From Lysobacterales bacterium (lineage in GTDB: Bacteria > Pseudomonadota > Gammaproteobacteria > Xanthomonadales > Rhodanobacteraceae): a stretch of DNA of 6,553 nucleotides. Below the pieces are notes generated by a model. The model had not been told where the DNA came from, searched no databases, and saw only the letters and a program-made list of their open reading frames with translations. Below, piece by piece: positions 1-6,282 of this stretch. The stretch's first letter is position 1; the number at the start of each line of letters is the position of its first letter. The position numbers and the translations under genes are program-made. The DNA is taken from NCBI GenBank assembly GCA_013298265.1, contig JAAFHE010000231.1:1-6553 (forward strand), written 5' to 3'.

Positions 1-321
1 CGTGTGCACCTTGCGGCCGGTGTCGCCGAGACGCTCGGTCAGACGCGCCTCGATCGCCGAATGGCCGTCCTCGAAGCGCTCGTCGAGCACGAAGCGGCCC
101 GCGGCGAAGTCTTGCGCGAGCAGATCGAGTTCGCGCAGCAGATCGTCGCAACCCGTCTGGTCGAGCAGACCGATGCGGGCCAGTCCTTCGACATGCGCCT
201 TGCTCGCCTGCACGTCGTGCGCGAACAGCTCGCGATCGAGCAGCACGTCGTCGCCGGCCAGGAACCGCATGATGCGCGGATCGACCTCGACGCCTTCCTT
301 CTGCCAGAGCAGGCCACTCAT
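1..321 (-). CDS. argH: Argininosuccinate lyase, N-terminal part (runs off the window)
   Basis: Last enzyme of arginine synthesis: it splits argininosuccinate into arginine and fumarate in the cytoplasm (fumarase/aspartase superfamily). Only the first 107 codons are present and the frame is open to the edge. The translation begins [10 protein letters not shown] and contains [23 protein letters not shown] and, near the cut, [21 protein letters not shown]. These match the conserved ASL N-terminus; the invariant GRSRNDQ stretch should follow just outside. The start is the ATG at 321-319, which overlaps the argC stop as ATGA. A GGAGAG ribosome site (332-327) lies 5 bases upstream inside argC, so translation is probably coupled to argC. 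No frameshift or odd composition is visible. Identity is secure; function of the full protein depends on the unseen remainder. Confidence 0.95.
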   Translation of the reverse strand, partial: MSGLLWQKEGVEVDPRIMRFLAGDDVLLDRELFAHDVQASKAHVEGLARIGLLDQTGCDDLLRELDLLAQDFAAGRFVLDERFEDGHSAIEARLTERLGDTGRKVHT

Positions 322-1277
322 ACGGACTCTCCATCGGTCAGCGGAACGCCGGCGAGTTCGTCGAATCCCAGCGCCAGGTTGAGGTTCTGCAGCGCCTGTG
401 TCGCAGCGCCCTTGAGCAGGTTGTCCAGGGTCGCGACGACGACGACGCGCTTGCCGCCGGGTGCGAGTGCGAAACCACCGATCTCGCAATGATGGCGGCA
501 CGCGATGCGGCTGACCCAGGGGGCGTCGTCGACGAGGCGGATCAGCGCTTCGCCGGCGTAGCGGCGTGCATAACGCTCGCGGATCGCCTCGCGCGTCATC
601 GGCTGCTGCAACCAGAGATTCGCCGTCAAGGTGATGCCACGGAAATGCGGCGCCACATGCGGCATGAATTCGACCGGCAGGCCGAGCTGCTCGCTGACTT
701 CACGCTCGTGCACATGGCCGGTCAGCGCATACGGCATGAGATTGTCGCGGAGCTTGTCGACGTCGTTCTTGTCCGATGGCGTCGTGCCGGCACCCGAGTA
801 GCCCGAGACGCCGAAGCAGGCTGGCGGTGCCGCCAGATCACCGACCAGCGGCGCGAGCGCCAGCTGCATCGCGGTCGCGTAGCAACCCGGATTGCTGATG
901 CGCCTCTGGCCCGCGTAGCGCGTACGCGTCAACTCGGGAAGGCCGTAATACCAGTGCCGGTCGAAGCGATAGTCCGCCGACAGATCGACGATGACGCGTG
1001 ACGGTGCCGCAGCGTCGATCGCCGCCACGTAGGGCGCGGCCTTGCCGTTGGGCAGCGCCAGCACGACGGCGTCGACGTCGCGCTGTGCGGTCGCCGCCGC
1101 ATCGAGACTGACGTAGCGCAGGTCGGCGGCGTGGCCGGCAACACTGTCGGCAACGCGCTGGCCCTCGAGCTCGCGCGAGGACACGAACGCAAGCCGCAGT
1201 CCCGGATGCGCCGCGATCAGACGGATGAGTTCAGCGCCCGTGTGCCCACGCGCGCCGATGATGCCAATGCTCTTCAT
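318..1277 (-). CDS. argC: N-acetyl-gamma-glutamyl-phosphate reductase
   Basis: NADPH-dependent reductase converting N-acetylglutamyl 5-phosphate to N-acetylglutamate semialdehyde, the third step of the acetylated arginine pathway. The 319-residue length is normal for the family. The N-terminal Rossmann domain opens [17 protein letters not shown], with the G8-x-x-G11-x-x-G14 nucleotide-binding loop. The catalytic cysteine is C132 in [18 protein letters not shown] (156-164) and the GHVHERE segment (187-193, a His/Glu stretch typical of the active site) follow. The C-terminal [16 protein letters not shown] is also characteristic. The ATG at 1277 is chosen because GAGGAG (1289-1284) sits 6 bases before it and overlaps the upstream stop codon. 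The frame stays open for 74 more codons, but that extension lies inside the preceding gene and is not coding. The stop overlaps the argH start (ATGA). Confidence 0.97.
   Translation of the reverse strand: MKSIGIIGARGHTGAELIRLIAAHPGLRLAFVSSRELEGQRVADSVAGHAADLRYVSLDAAATAQRDVDAVVLALPNGKAAPYVAAIDAAAPSRVIVDLSADYRFDRHWYYGLPELTRTRYAGQRRISNPGCYATAMQLALAPLVGDLAAPPACFGVSGYSGAGTTPSDKNDVDKLRDNLMPYALTGHVHEREVSEQLGLPVEFMPHVAPHFRGITLTANLWLQQPMTREAIRERYARRYAGEALIRLVDDAPWVSRIACRHHCEIGGFALAPGGKRVVVVATLDNLLKGAATQALQNLNLALGFDELAGVPLTDGESV
327..332 (-). promoter_or_regulatory. Ribosome binding site of argH inside argC
   Basis: GGAGAG within the last codons of argC, 5 bases before the argH ATG. Together with the ATGA overlap it suggests translational coupling of argC and argH and supports the 321 start. 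Confidence 0.75.
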
Positions 1278-1283
1278 GCCGCT

Positions 1284-1289
1284 CTCCTC
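1284..1289 (-). promoter_or_regulatory. Ribosome binding site of argC overlapping the upstream stop codon
   Basis: GAGGAG, 6 bases before the argC ATG. It begins with the last two bases of the TGA of the synthase/kinase gene, so terminating ribosomes sit directly on it. This decides the argC start against longer in-frame alternatives. Confidence 0.8.
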
Positions 1290-2604
1290 AGCCGAGCAAG
1301 GTCGCGGGCCGGCCGCGGCAATGTTCCACACAGCGCTCGATCGCGGCGAAGTCCGCCACGCCGTACCAGAACACTTTCCATTTTTCCTGTTTGTAGCAGC
1401 CGTCGGATTCGGCGTAGTAGAACGGATTGACGAGGTTGCCGTGGCGCGAGCGCCAGAACAGCTGCGGATTCTCCTCACGCATGACCTGCCATACGGCACG
1501 GCCCAGCCCCTCGCCCTGGGCTTCGTCGAGCACGGCGAACTTGTCGAGGTAGGTCAGTCCTTCGGCGACGGTCAGGATCACGGCGGCGCGGTAGTTCTCG
1601 CTGACGTAGATGCGCAGCGGCGTCGTGCGCTCGAAATAGTCGTCGACCAGGGTACGGCCGAAGCTCGATTCGATCAGACCGCGCATACGCGTCAGGTCGA
1701 TGCCATCCCACGACGTGAAGCGCAACACTTTCTCACCGCGGCGGATCAGGGTGCCCGACCCCTTGTGCGTGAACAGCTCCTTGGCCAGCTCCGCCGGTCG
1801 CGTGATCGACACTGACGAAGCCAGCGGCAGATTGTCGAGCAGATCGCGGATCTGTTCGATCTTCAGCCGCATGCCGCCGTTGATCCAGGGCTGCGTCATC
1901 AGGTGATCGTATTCGGTTGACAGGTTGATCGAATCGATGACTTTACCGTCGCCGTCCAGCAGGCCTCCGGTGCCCGTCAGGAAGATGATCTTGTACGGCT
2001 GCAGCACCTGCACCAGCTCGTTCGCGGCGAAGTCGGCGTTGATGTTGAGGATCTGCCCTCCGGCGGTTTCGCCGAGGCTCGCGATGACGGGAATCGAGCC
2101 CGCGTTGAGGCTGGCTTCGATCGGCGCGAGATTGACACTCTGCACTTCGCCAACGAGCCCCAGGCGAGCCGGGTCGAGAAGACGCGCCTCGAACACGCCG
2201 CCGACGACGGATGTCGCCCTTACGTCGAGCGTCTGCAGCGATTCGACGAGGCGCAGATTTTCGGTCTGCATCACGCGGCGCACGACGGCCAGTGCCTCGG
2301 GTGAGGTCACGCGCAAGCCGTCCACCGTCTGCTTGATGATGCCGGCTGTGGTCAGCTGTTCGTCAAGCTGTGGACCTGCGCCGTGCACGACGATCGGCGT
2401 CAGGCCGACCTGCTGCAGGAACGCCAGCGACGAGGTCAGTGCATCGAGATCATCGCGCAGCACCGCACCACCGACCTTGACGACCGCGAAGCGCTTCGCG
2501 TCGATCTGCGAGAAACGCTTGAGGTACTGATGGATTTCCTTCGCGCTGGCCATGCTCGACAACAGCCGCACGATGGTCTGACGGACGTCCTTAGTGGCGG
2601 CCAT
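1288..2604 (-). CDS. argB: Bifunctional N-acetylglutamate synthase/kinase
   Basis: Single polypeptide predicted to carry out the first two steps: acetyl-CoA + glutamate to N-acetylglutamate, then ATP-dependent phosphorylation. Residues ~35-290 are an amino-acid-kinase domain: VVKVGGAVL with K43 and G45-G46, HGAGPQL (74-80), LRV (97-99), [11 protein letters not shown] (187-197) with D191, INGGMRLK (241-248) and GSGT (282-285). Residues ~300-430 are a GNAT acetyltransferase domain of the type found in vertebrate NAGS. It shows YLDKFAVL (352-359), the acetyl-CoA loop QGEGLG (363-368), and a C-terminal W-R-S-R-x-x-N-x-x-N-P-F-Y-Y pattern (384-397). Length (438) and order agree with the characterised Xanthomonas campestris NAGS/K fusion. 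The enzyme is probably feedback-inhibited by arginine, as is usual for this family. It overlaps the deacylase gene by 14 bases. The start at 2604 is slightly uncertain: an in-frame ATG at codon 18 (MASAKEIHQ) exists, but neither has a strong ribosome site. Confidence 0.95.
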   Translation of the reverse strand: MAATKDVRQTIVRLLSSMASAKEIHQYLKRFSQIDAKRFAVVKVGGAVLRDDLDALTSSLAFLQQVGLTPIVVHGAGPQLDEQLTTAGIIKQTVDGLRVTSPEALAVVRRVMQTENLRLVESLQTLDVRATSVVGGVFEARLLDPARLGLVGEVQSVNLAPIEASLNAGSIPVIASLGETAGGQILNINADFAANELVQVLQPYKIIFLTGTGGLLDGDGKVIDSINLSTEYDHLMTQPWINGGMRLKIEQIRDLLDNLPLASSVSITRPAELAKELFTHKGSGTLIRRGEKVLRFTSWDGIDLTRMRGLIESSFGRTLVDDYFERTTPLRIYVSENYRAAVILTVAEGLTYLDKFAVLDEAQGEGLGRAVWQVMREENPQLFWRSRHGNLVNPFYYAESDGCYKQEKWKVFWYGVADFAAIERCVEHCRGRPATLLG

Positions 2605-3700
2605 GGTCGATGATCCGTACGTAGCTTTCGGCTACCTGTTGCAGTTGATCCAGTGCGACCCATTCGTCGGCGCTGTGCGCCTGCGCGATGTCGCCGGGAC
2701 CGTAGACGAAACTGGTGAAACCCGCCGCCGAAAACAGCGCGGCTTCGGTCCAGAAATCGACCGCGTTGCCGATCGGCAGGTCGAGTTCCTCGGCCACGTC
2801 ACGGGCAGCAAGGCGGCGTGTCTCCGCCGCAGCGGTATCGCCGGCCGGCAGCGAGGCACCGAAGAAGGTCTGCTCCAGATCTACCGGAAGCGCCGGGCCC
2901 AGCGTGCGGAACGTTTCGACCAGCTCGTCCGTCGACATGGTCGGCAACGGACGGAAACCGAAGCGCACCTCGCACGACGGCGCGATCACGTTGGCCTTGA
3001 TGCCACCCTCGACGCGGCCGATGTTGAAGCGCAGGCCGGTGAGTCCACCGAAGCGATGATGGGCCAGCGACTCGACATGGTTCAGCGCCCGCTCGCCCCA
3101 GCGCAGTGCCTGATGCACGGCACTGTCCGTGGCTGCGCTGGCTCCCGAGGCATGACCGGCCCGACCGGCGAAACGCATCCGCACTGAGCTGATGCCGCGG
3201 TGCGCGAGCACCGCTTCGGCCTTGGTCGGCTCGGCCACGAGCACGGCATCGAAGTCGCGCGGTTCGGCAAGGAATCCCGCGATGCAGCGGGCGTCGTTGG
3301 CTTCCTCGTCAGAGGAAAACAGGAAAGCGCAGTCACCGTCGCTGGCGCGTGCCGCAGCGACCATCGCTGCCGCCGCGCCCTTGATGTCGCAGGCCCCCAT
3401 GCCAATGGCGCGATCGTCGGTGACCAGAAGCTCGAACGGGTCGCGCGTCCAGGTCGGCGTCGCGGGAACCGTATCCAGATGCACATTGATCAGAAAGCGC
3501 GGTTTTCCGCGAACCGAATACAGGCTCACGGCGCCAGCGCCGAAATCGGTGACGCGATGACGAAATCCCGGCAGCTGCGACTGCAGATAGTCGAAGATGC
3601 CGCCAGTGCCGATCGCGCGCGGGGGATTCTGGGTGTCGTAGGAAACCAGTGCGCGCAGATGGACCAGGCAATCGTCGAGCAGAATCTTGCCAGCGCTCAT
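2591..3700 (-). CDS. argE': M20-family deacylase, predicted N-acetylcitrulline deacetylase (ArgE type)
   Basis: Zinc-dependent hydrolase of the ArgE/DapE/carboxypeptidase G2 family (369 aa, usual length), removing the acetyl group from the pathway intermediate. Metal-site and catalytic motifs are intact: H74-L-D76, D105 in GACDIKG, the D131-E132-E133 triplet (general base and ligand), E157-P158, and a C-terminal H342 in AHSADEW. The dimerisation-domain histidine H183 lies in GRAGHASG (179-186). KANVIAP (235-241) and the GPGDI segment (334-338) are also family marks. The neighbouring carbamoyltransferase uses N-acetylornithine, so the physiological substrate should be N-acetylcitrulline, giving citrulline, as in Xanthomonas. 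That is inference from context; sequence alone does not separate it from acetylornithine deacetylase. The ATG at 3700 overlaps the argG stop (ATGA), with GAGG 10 bases upstream. Confidence 0.92.
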   Translation of the reverse strand: MSAGKILLDDCLVHLRALVSYDTQNPPRAIGTGGIFDYLQSQLPGFRHRVTDFGAGAVSLYSVRGKPRFLINVHLDTVPATPTWTRDPFELLVTDDRAIGMGACDIKGAAAAMVAAARASDGDCAFLFSSDEEANDARCIAGFLAEPRDFDAVLVAEPTKAEAVLAHRGISSVRMRFAGRAGHASGASAATDSAVHQALRWGERALNHVESLAHHRFGGLTGLRFNIGRVEGGIKANVIAPSCEVRFGFRPLPTMSTDELVETFRTLGPALPVDLEQTFFGASLPAGDTAAAETRRLAARDVAEELDLPIGNAVDFWTEAALFSAAGFTSFVYGPGDIAQAHSADEWVALDQLQQVAESYVRIIDHGRH

Positions 3701-4911
3701 TGTCGGTTGACCTCAGCCCACAGCGTGGAACTCATGCCATAGAGACGGATGAAGCCTTCCGCCTCGGCGACGCCCCAATCAGCCGACTGTGCATACGTCG
3801 CGCCCTTGGCGTTGAGGATATGCGGCGATGCAATCGCCACCGCATGCACCGTTCCGCCGTAGGTTTCCAGCATCACGTCGCCGTTGACGCAGCGTTGGCT
3901 CGAGGCCAGAAACGCCTCGAGGTCGGTCTTGAGCGGGTCGTGATAGAAGCCCTCATAGACGAGTTCCACCCAGCGGCGCGCCACCTCGGGCTTGAAGCGG
4001 TTCTGGTGCCGCGACAACACCGCTTCCTCCAGCGCACGATGCGCACCGAGCAGCGCGATGAGACCGGGCGCTTCGAAGATGATGCGGCCCTTGAGGCCGA
4101 TCGTGGTGTCGCCGGTATAGATGCCACGTCCGACGCCGTAAGGCGCCAGCGCCGCGTTGAGCCGGGCAAGGATGACGTGTCCAGCCATGCGCTCACCGTT
4201 GAGCGCCAACGCCTCGCCGTGCTCGAAGGAAATCGTCATGCGCAACGCCTGCGCCGGCCACTCGTCGCGCGGGGCACACCAGCCGCGCGCGCCCTCGCCG
4301 GGCACCTCCCAGCGGTCGATTTCGCCGCCCGACATGGTCAGTCCCAGCAGGTTCTCGTTGATCGTGTAGCTCTTCTGCTTGGCCTTCACCTCGAAGCCGC
4401 GCTGTTCGAGATAACGCTGTTCGTAGGCACGGACTTCCTTGTGCTCGCGCTGGATCTCGCGTATCGGCGCAATGATCTCGTAATCGCCCAGCGCCTTGAC
4501 CGCGAGATCGAAGCGCACCTGATCGTTGCCCATGCCGGTACAGCCGTGAGCGACGAGGCGCGTACCAAGTTCCTCGCAGCGGCGCAGCGCGGCCTCGACG
4601 ATGAGATAGCGATCGGATACCAGCAGGGGATATTGACCCTGATAACCCTCGCCGGCCCAGACGAACGGCTTGACGAAGCCGGACCAGATCGCCGGGCCGC
4701 CATCGACGGTCACGTGGCTCGCGGCGCCCAGTTCCGCCGCGCGCGCCTCGATGTAGGCGCGCTCCTGCGCGTCCACGCCACCGGTATCGGCGAACACCGT
4801 GTGCACGGCATAGCCGCGCTCTTGCAGATAGGGAATGCAGAAACTGGTATCGAGTCCGCCGGAAAACGCGAGGACGACGTCCTTGGCGGCAGCGCTGTTC
4901 GAATCGGTCAT
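3697..4911 (-). CDS. argG: Argininosuccinate synthase
   Basis: ATP-dependent ligase joining citrulline and aspartate to argininosuccinate. The 404-residue protein shows the N-type ATP-pyrophosphatase loop AFSGGLDTS (15-23), FADTGGVD (40-47), [18 protein letters not shown] (87-104), [14 protein letters not shown] (121-134), the TINENLLG segment (173-180) and [13 protein letters not shown] (265-277). The methionine in GCTGMGND replaces the lysine seen in many bacterial ArgG proteins; from memory this is normal in the Xanthomonas branch. The start at 4911 places the ATP loop 17 residues in, as expected. Its ribosome site is poor (a GGA about 10 bases upstream), which may mean lower expression or dependence on ribosomes arriving from argF', 42 bases away. 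The stop overlaps the next start as ATGA. No signs of damage. Confidence 0.97.
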   Translation of the reverse strand: MTDSNSAAAKDVVLAFSGGLDTSFCIPYLQERGYAVHTVFADTGGVDAQERAYIEARAAELGAASHVTVDGGPAIWSGFVKPFVWAGEGYQGQYPLLVSDRYLIVEAALRRCEELGTRLVAHGCTGMGNDQVRFDLAVKALGDYEIIAPIREIQREHKEVRAYEQRYLEQRGFEVKAKQKSYTINENLLGLTMSGGEIDRWEVPGEGARGWCAPRDEWPAQALRMTISFEHGEALALNGERMAGHVILARLNAALAPYGVGRGIYTGDTTIGLKGRIIFEAPGLIALLGAHRALEEAVLSRHQNRFKPEVARRWVELVYEGFYHDPLKTDLEAFLASSQRCVNGDVMLETYGGTVHAVAIASPHILNAKGATYAQSADWGVAEAEGFIRLYGMSSTLWAEVNRQ

Positions 4912-4953
4912 ATAGGTGTGTTCCAGAAATGGGCGAAAGGACTACGTGATCGG

Positions 4954-5964
4954 TCAGCGCGCCTGACTCAGCAAGGCGGTCATGACGGCTTTCTGTACAT
5001 GCAGGCGGTTTTCCGCTTCCTCGATCGCGATGCAGGCGGGCGAATCCATCACCGCATCGGTGGCCTTGACGTTGCGCCGCAGCGGCAGGCAATGGCTGAA
5101 CACGCCGTTGCGGGTCAGCGCCATCTTGGCCTCGTCGACGATGAAGTGACGATGCGCTTCGCGCACCGGCTTTTCCTGCTCCCAATTGCCAAAGAACGGC
5201 AGCGCACCCCAGCTCTTCGCGTACACCACATCGGCATCGCGATAGCTCGCCTGCACGTCGTGGCTGACCTGCAGCGAACCGCCATTTTCCGCCGCGTTCC
5301 GGCGCGCGAGATCCATGTAGCGCGCATCGAGTACGTAATCCGGAGTCGGACACAGCAAGGTCACGTCCATGCCGAATCGCGTCGCGATCAGCAGCGCCGA
5401 GTTGGCGACCGCGGTATTCAGCGGCTTGGGGTGATAGGTCCAGGTCAGCACGTATTTCTTGCGATCCAGATTGCCGAAGTGCTGCTGCAACGCGAGGATG
5501 TGGGCCAGCTCCTGGCACGGATGCGTGATGGTCTCGAGGTTGATCACCGGCACGGTCGAGTACTGCGCGAACGCCTTCAGCACCAGATCCTGACGGTCGA
5601 CTTCCCACTGCTGGAACTTCGGAAAAGCGCGTACGCCGATCAGGTCGACGTAACGCGACAGCACTCGCGCGACTTCGGCGATGTGCTCCTCCGTATCGCC
5701 TTCCATGACGGCACGCGGCGCGAACTCGATTGGCCACGCGGCCTTGCCCGGTTCCAGCACGACGGCATGACCACCGAGCTGGAACGCACCGAGCTCGAAG
5801 CTCGTGCGCGTACGCATGGACGGGTTGAAGAACAGCAGCGCGATCGATTTACCGGCCATCTGCTGGCCGAGCCGGCTCTGCTTGAAGTGCGCCGCCTGCG
5901 CGAGCAGCGCATCGAGTTCGGCCCGTGACCAGTCGTTGGTGTTCAGGAAATGGCGCAGAGTCAT
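4954..5964 (-). CDS. argF': N-acetylornithine carbamoyltransferase (AOTCase)
   Basis: Transfers the carbamoyl group of carbamoyl phosphate to N-acetylornithine, giving N-acetylcitrulline, in place of ornithine carbamoyltransferase. The 336-residue protein has the carbamoyl-phosphate motif S49-M-R-T-R-T-S55, the second-domain HPCQ (148-151) and the HCLPLRR segment (291-297). Features of the AOTCase branch are AWPIE (76-80, W77), GDTEEHI (89-95) with E92, TWTYHPKPLNTAVANSA (174-190) and KSWGALPFFGNWE (250-262). E92 is the residue reported to select acetyl- over succinyl-ornithine. K300 aligns with the lysine (302 in X. campestris) reported to be carboxylated; a two-residue deletion near 165 explains the shift. 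First gene of the operon. The ATG at 5964 has a good GAGGA site 5 bases upstream. A terminator and possible attenuator precede it. Confidence 0.96.
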   Translation of the reverse strand: MTLRHFLNTNDWSRAELDALLAQAAHFKQSRLGQQMAGKSIALLFFNPSMRTRTSFELGAFQLGGHAVVLEPGKAAWPIEFAPRAVMEGDTEEHIAEVARVLSRYVDLIGVRAFPKFQQWEVDRQDLVLKAFAQYSTVPVINLETITHPCQELAHILALQQHFGNLDRKKYVLTWTYHPKPLNTAVANSALLIATRFGMDVTLLCPTPDYVLDARYMDLARRNAAENGGSLQVSHDVQASYRDADVVYAKSWGALPFFGNWEQEKPVREAHRHFIVDEAKMALTRNGVFSHCLPLRRNVKATDAVMDSPACIAIEEAENRLHVQKAVMTALLSQAR

Positions 5965-5969
5965 CGAAG

Positions 5970-5974
5970 TCCTC
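5970..5974 (-). promoter_or_regulatory. Ribosome binding site of argF'
   Basis: GAGGA on the minus strand, 5 bases before the argF' ATG. It is the strongest initiation signal in the 5' region of the operon and fixes the argF' start. It lies about 47 bases downstream of the terminator, so it is transcribed only on readthrough. Confidence 0.8.
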
Positions 5975-5997
5975 GGAAGTGACAGGGTTGCCTGGTC

Positions 5998-6017
5998 GCC
6001 GGGTTCGATGGTCGAAC
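5998..6017 (-). promoter_or_regulatory. Post-terminator hairpin and extra ACCCGGC segment in the argF' leader
   Basis: Read on the minus strand, GTTCGA-CCA-TCGAAC (6017-6003) is a perfect 6-bp hairpin with a 3-base loop, just after the terminator U-run. It overlaps a second copy of ACCCGGC (6004-5998), the same heptamer as the terminator 5' arm, which could pair with the terminator 3' arm (GCCGGGT, 6032-6026). It may stabilise the readthrough conformation or shape the argF' 5' leader. The pairing is seen; the role is inference. Confidence 0.4.
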
Positions 6018-6020
6018 ATG

Positions 6021-6048
6021 AAAAAACCCGGCGCAGGGGCCGGGTTTT
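6021..6048 (-). terminator. Intrinsic terminator (attenuator) upstream of argF'
   Basis: On the minus strand AAAACCCGGC (6048-6039), loop CCCTGC, then GCCGGGTTTT (6032-6023) forms a perfect 10-bp GC-rich stem. It is followed by two further T residues, giving a run of six T at 6026-6021. It ends 56 bases before the argF' start and begins 30 bases after the leader ORF stop. On the plus strand only four T follow, so it works mainly on minus-strand transcripts. Lying between the upstream gene and argF' it could simply end the glycine-zipper transcript. The competing antiterminator pairing favours a conditional role in the operon's own leader. Confidence 0.85.
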
Positions 6049-6087
6049 CGTCGAAACACGTTAAAGCTGTGCGACAACCTACCCGGC
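6039..6087 (-). promoter_or_regulatory. Candidate antiterminator stem competing with the terminator
   Basis: On the minus strand GCCGGGT-AGG-TTGTCG (6087-6072) can pair with CGACGA-AA-ACCCGGC (6053-6039). This gives 7 bp plus 6 bp (one G-U), a small 3x2 internal loop and an 18-base apical loop. The 3' half of this stem is the whole 5' arm of the terminator, so the two folds exclude each other. The upstream half contains the TAG stop of the leader ORF. A ribosome finishing the peptide would cover it and favour termination; one stalled earlier would leave it free and allow readthrough. The base pairing is read directly; regulation is inferred from known attenuators such as trp and his. Confidence 0.65.
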
Positions 6088-6198
6088 AGATGTGTGCAGG
6101 AACGGTCGGCGGGCACGCGAGGTCATGCCAGCGGCCATGCGGGCGCTGGTCAGGATATCGGCGTCGGGGTAGGTGCGGGTCATGTGTCCGGGGATCAT
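6079..6198 (-). CDS. Candidate arginine leader peptide ORF (39 aa)
   Basis: Small ORF in the argF' leader, starting MIPGHMTRTYPDADIL and ending MTSRARRPFLHTSAG. I do not recognise it as a known protein. It contains five Arg, three of them in R28-A-R30-R31, eight codons before the stop; the stop lies within the antiterminator arm. Third codon positions are mostly G or C (32 of 39), higher than positions one and two, which resembles real coding sequence here. Possible starts are the ATGs at 6198, 6183, 6138 and 6126. None has a convincing ribosome site; the 6183 ATG has only a weak GGA nearby. The shortest version is 15 residues with three Arg, close to the size of classical leader peptides. 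The likely role is to sense charged Arg-tRNA by ribosome stalling. It could also be a chance ORF, since Arg codons are common in GC-rich DNA. Confidence 0.5.
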   Translation of the reverse strand: MIPGHMTRTYPDADILTSARMAAGMTSRARRPFLHTSAG

Positions 6199-6282
6199 GG
6201 CACGGAAGATTTGTGTGGTGCAACACTACGAAGGCATAAGCGCCTGCGGGTACGGGCGATTAGGACAATAGCGGCTGCTTCC
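6199..6282 (-). other. Short intergenic spacer expected to hold the arg operon promoter
   Basis: The 84 bases between the glycine-zipper gene stop and the first possible leader start. If the operon has its own promoter it should lie here or just inside the upstream gene. On the minus strand there is a TATTGT (6270-6265) resembling a -10 box, but no matching -35 at 16-18 bases. I see no clear ArgR-type operator (18-bp AT-rich imperfect palindrome) here. No terminator for the upstream gene is visible before the leader, so readthrough from it is possible. Confidence 0.3.

Noticed and set aside
1278..1499. Upstream in-frame extension of argC by 74 codons
   Set aside because: It lies wholly inside the synthase/kinase gene. 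The protein homology begins at [11 protein letters not shown], and the only good ribosome site is at 1289-1284.
4193..5737. A 514-codon minus-strand frame spanning the argF'/argG junction
   Set aside because: It overlaps both genes in a different frame, and its Arg/Gly/Ala-rich translation resembles no protein family.
3649..5928. A 759-codon open frame on the plus strand opposite argG and argF'
   Set aside because: It runs antisense to two clearly conserved enzymes and has no recognisable domain. Long antisense frames are a usual by-product of strong G/C third-position bias.
5849..6226. A 125-codon minus-strand frame from a GTG through the terminator into argF'
   Set aside because: It reads through the terminator hairpin and overlaps more than 100 bases of argF' in another frame; its His/Pro/Arg-rich translation does not look like a protein. 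The 39-codon ORF in the other frame fits the leader better.
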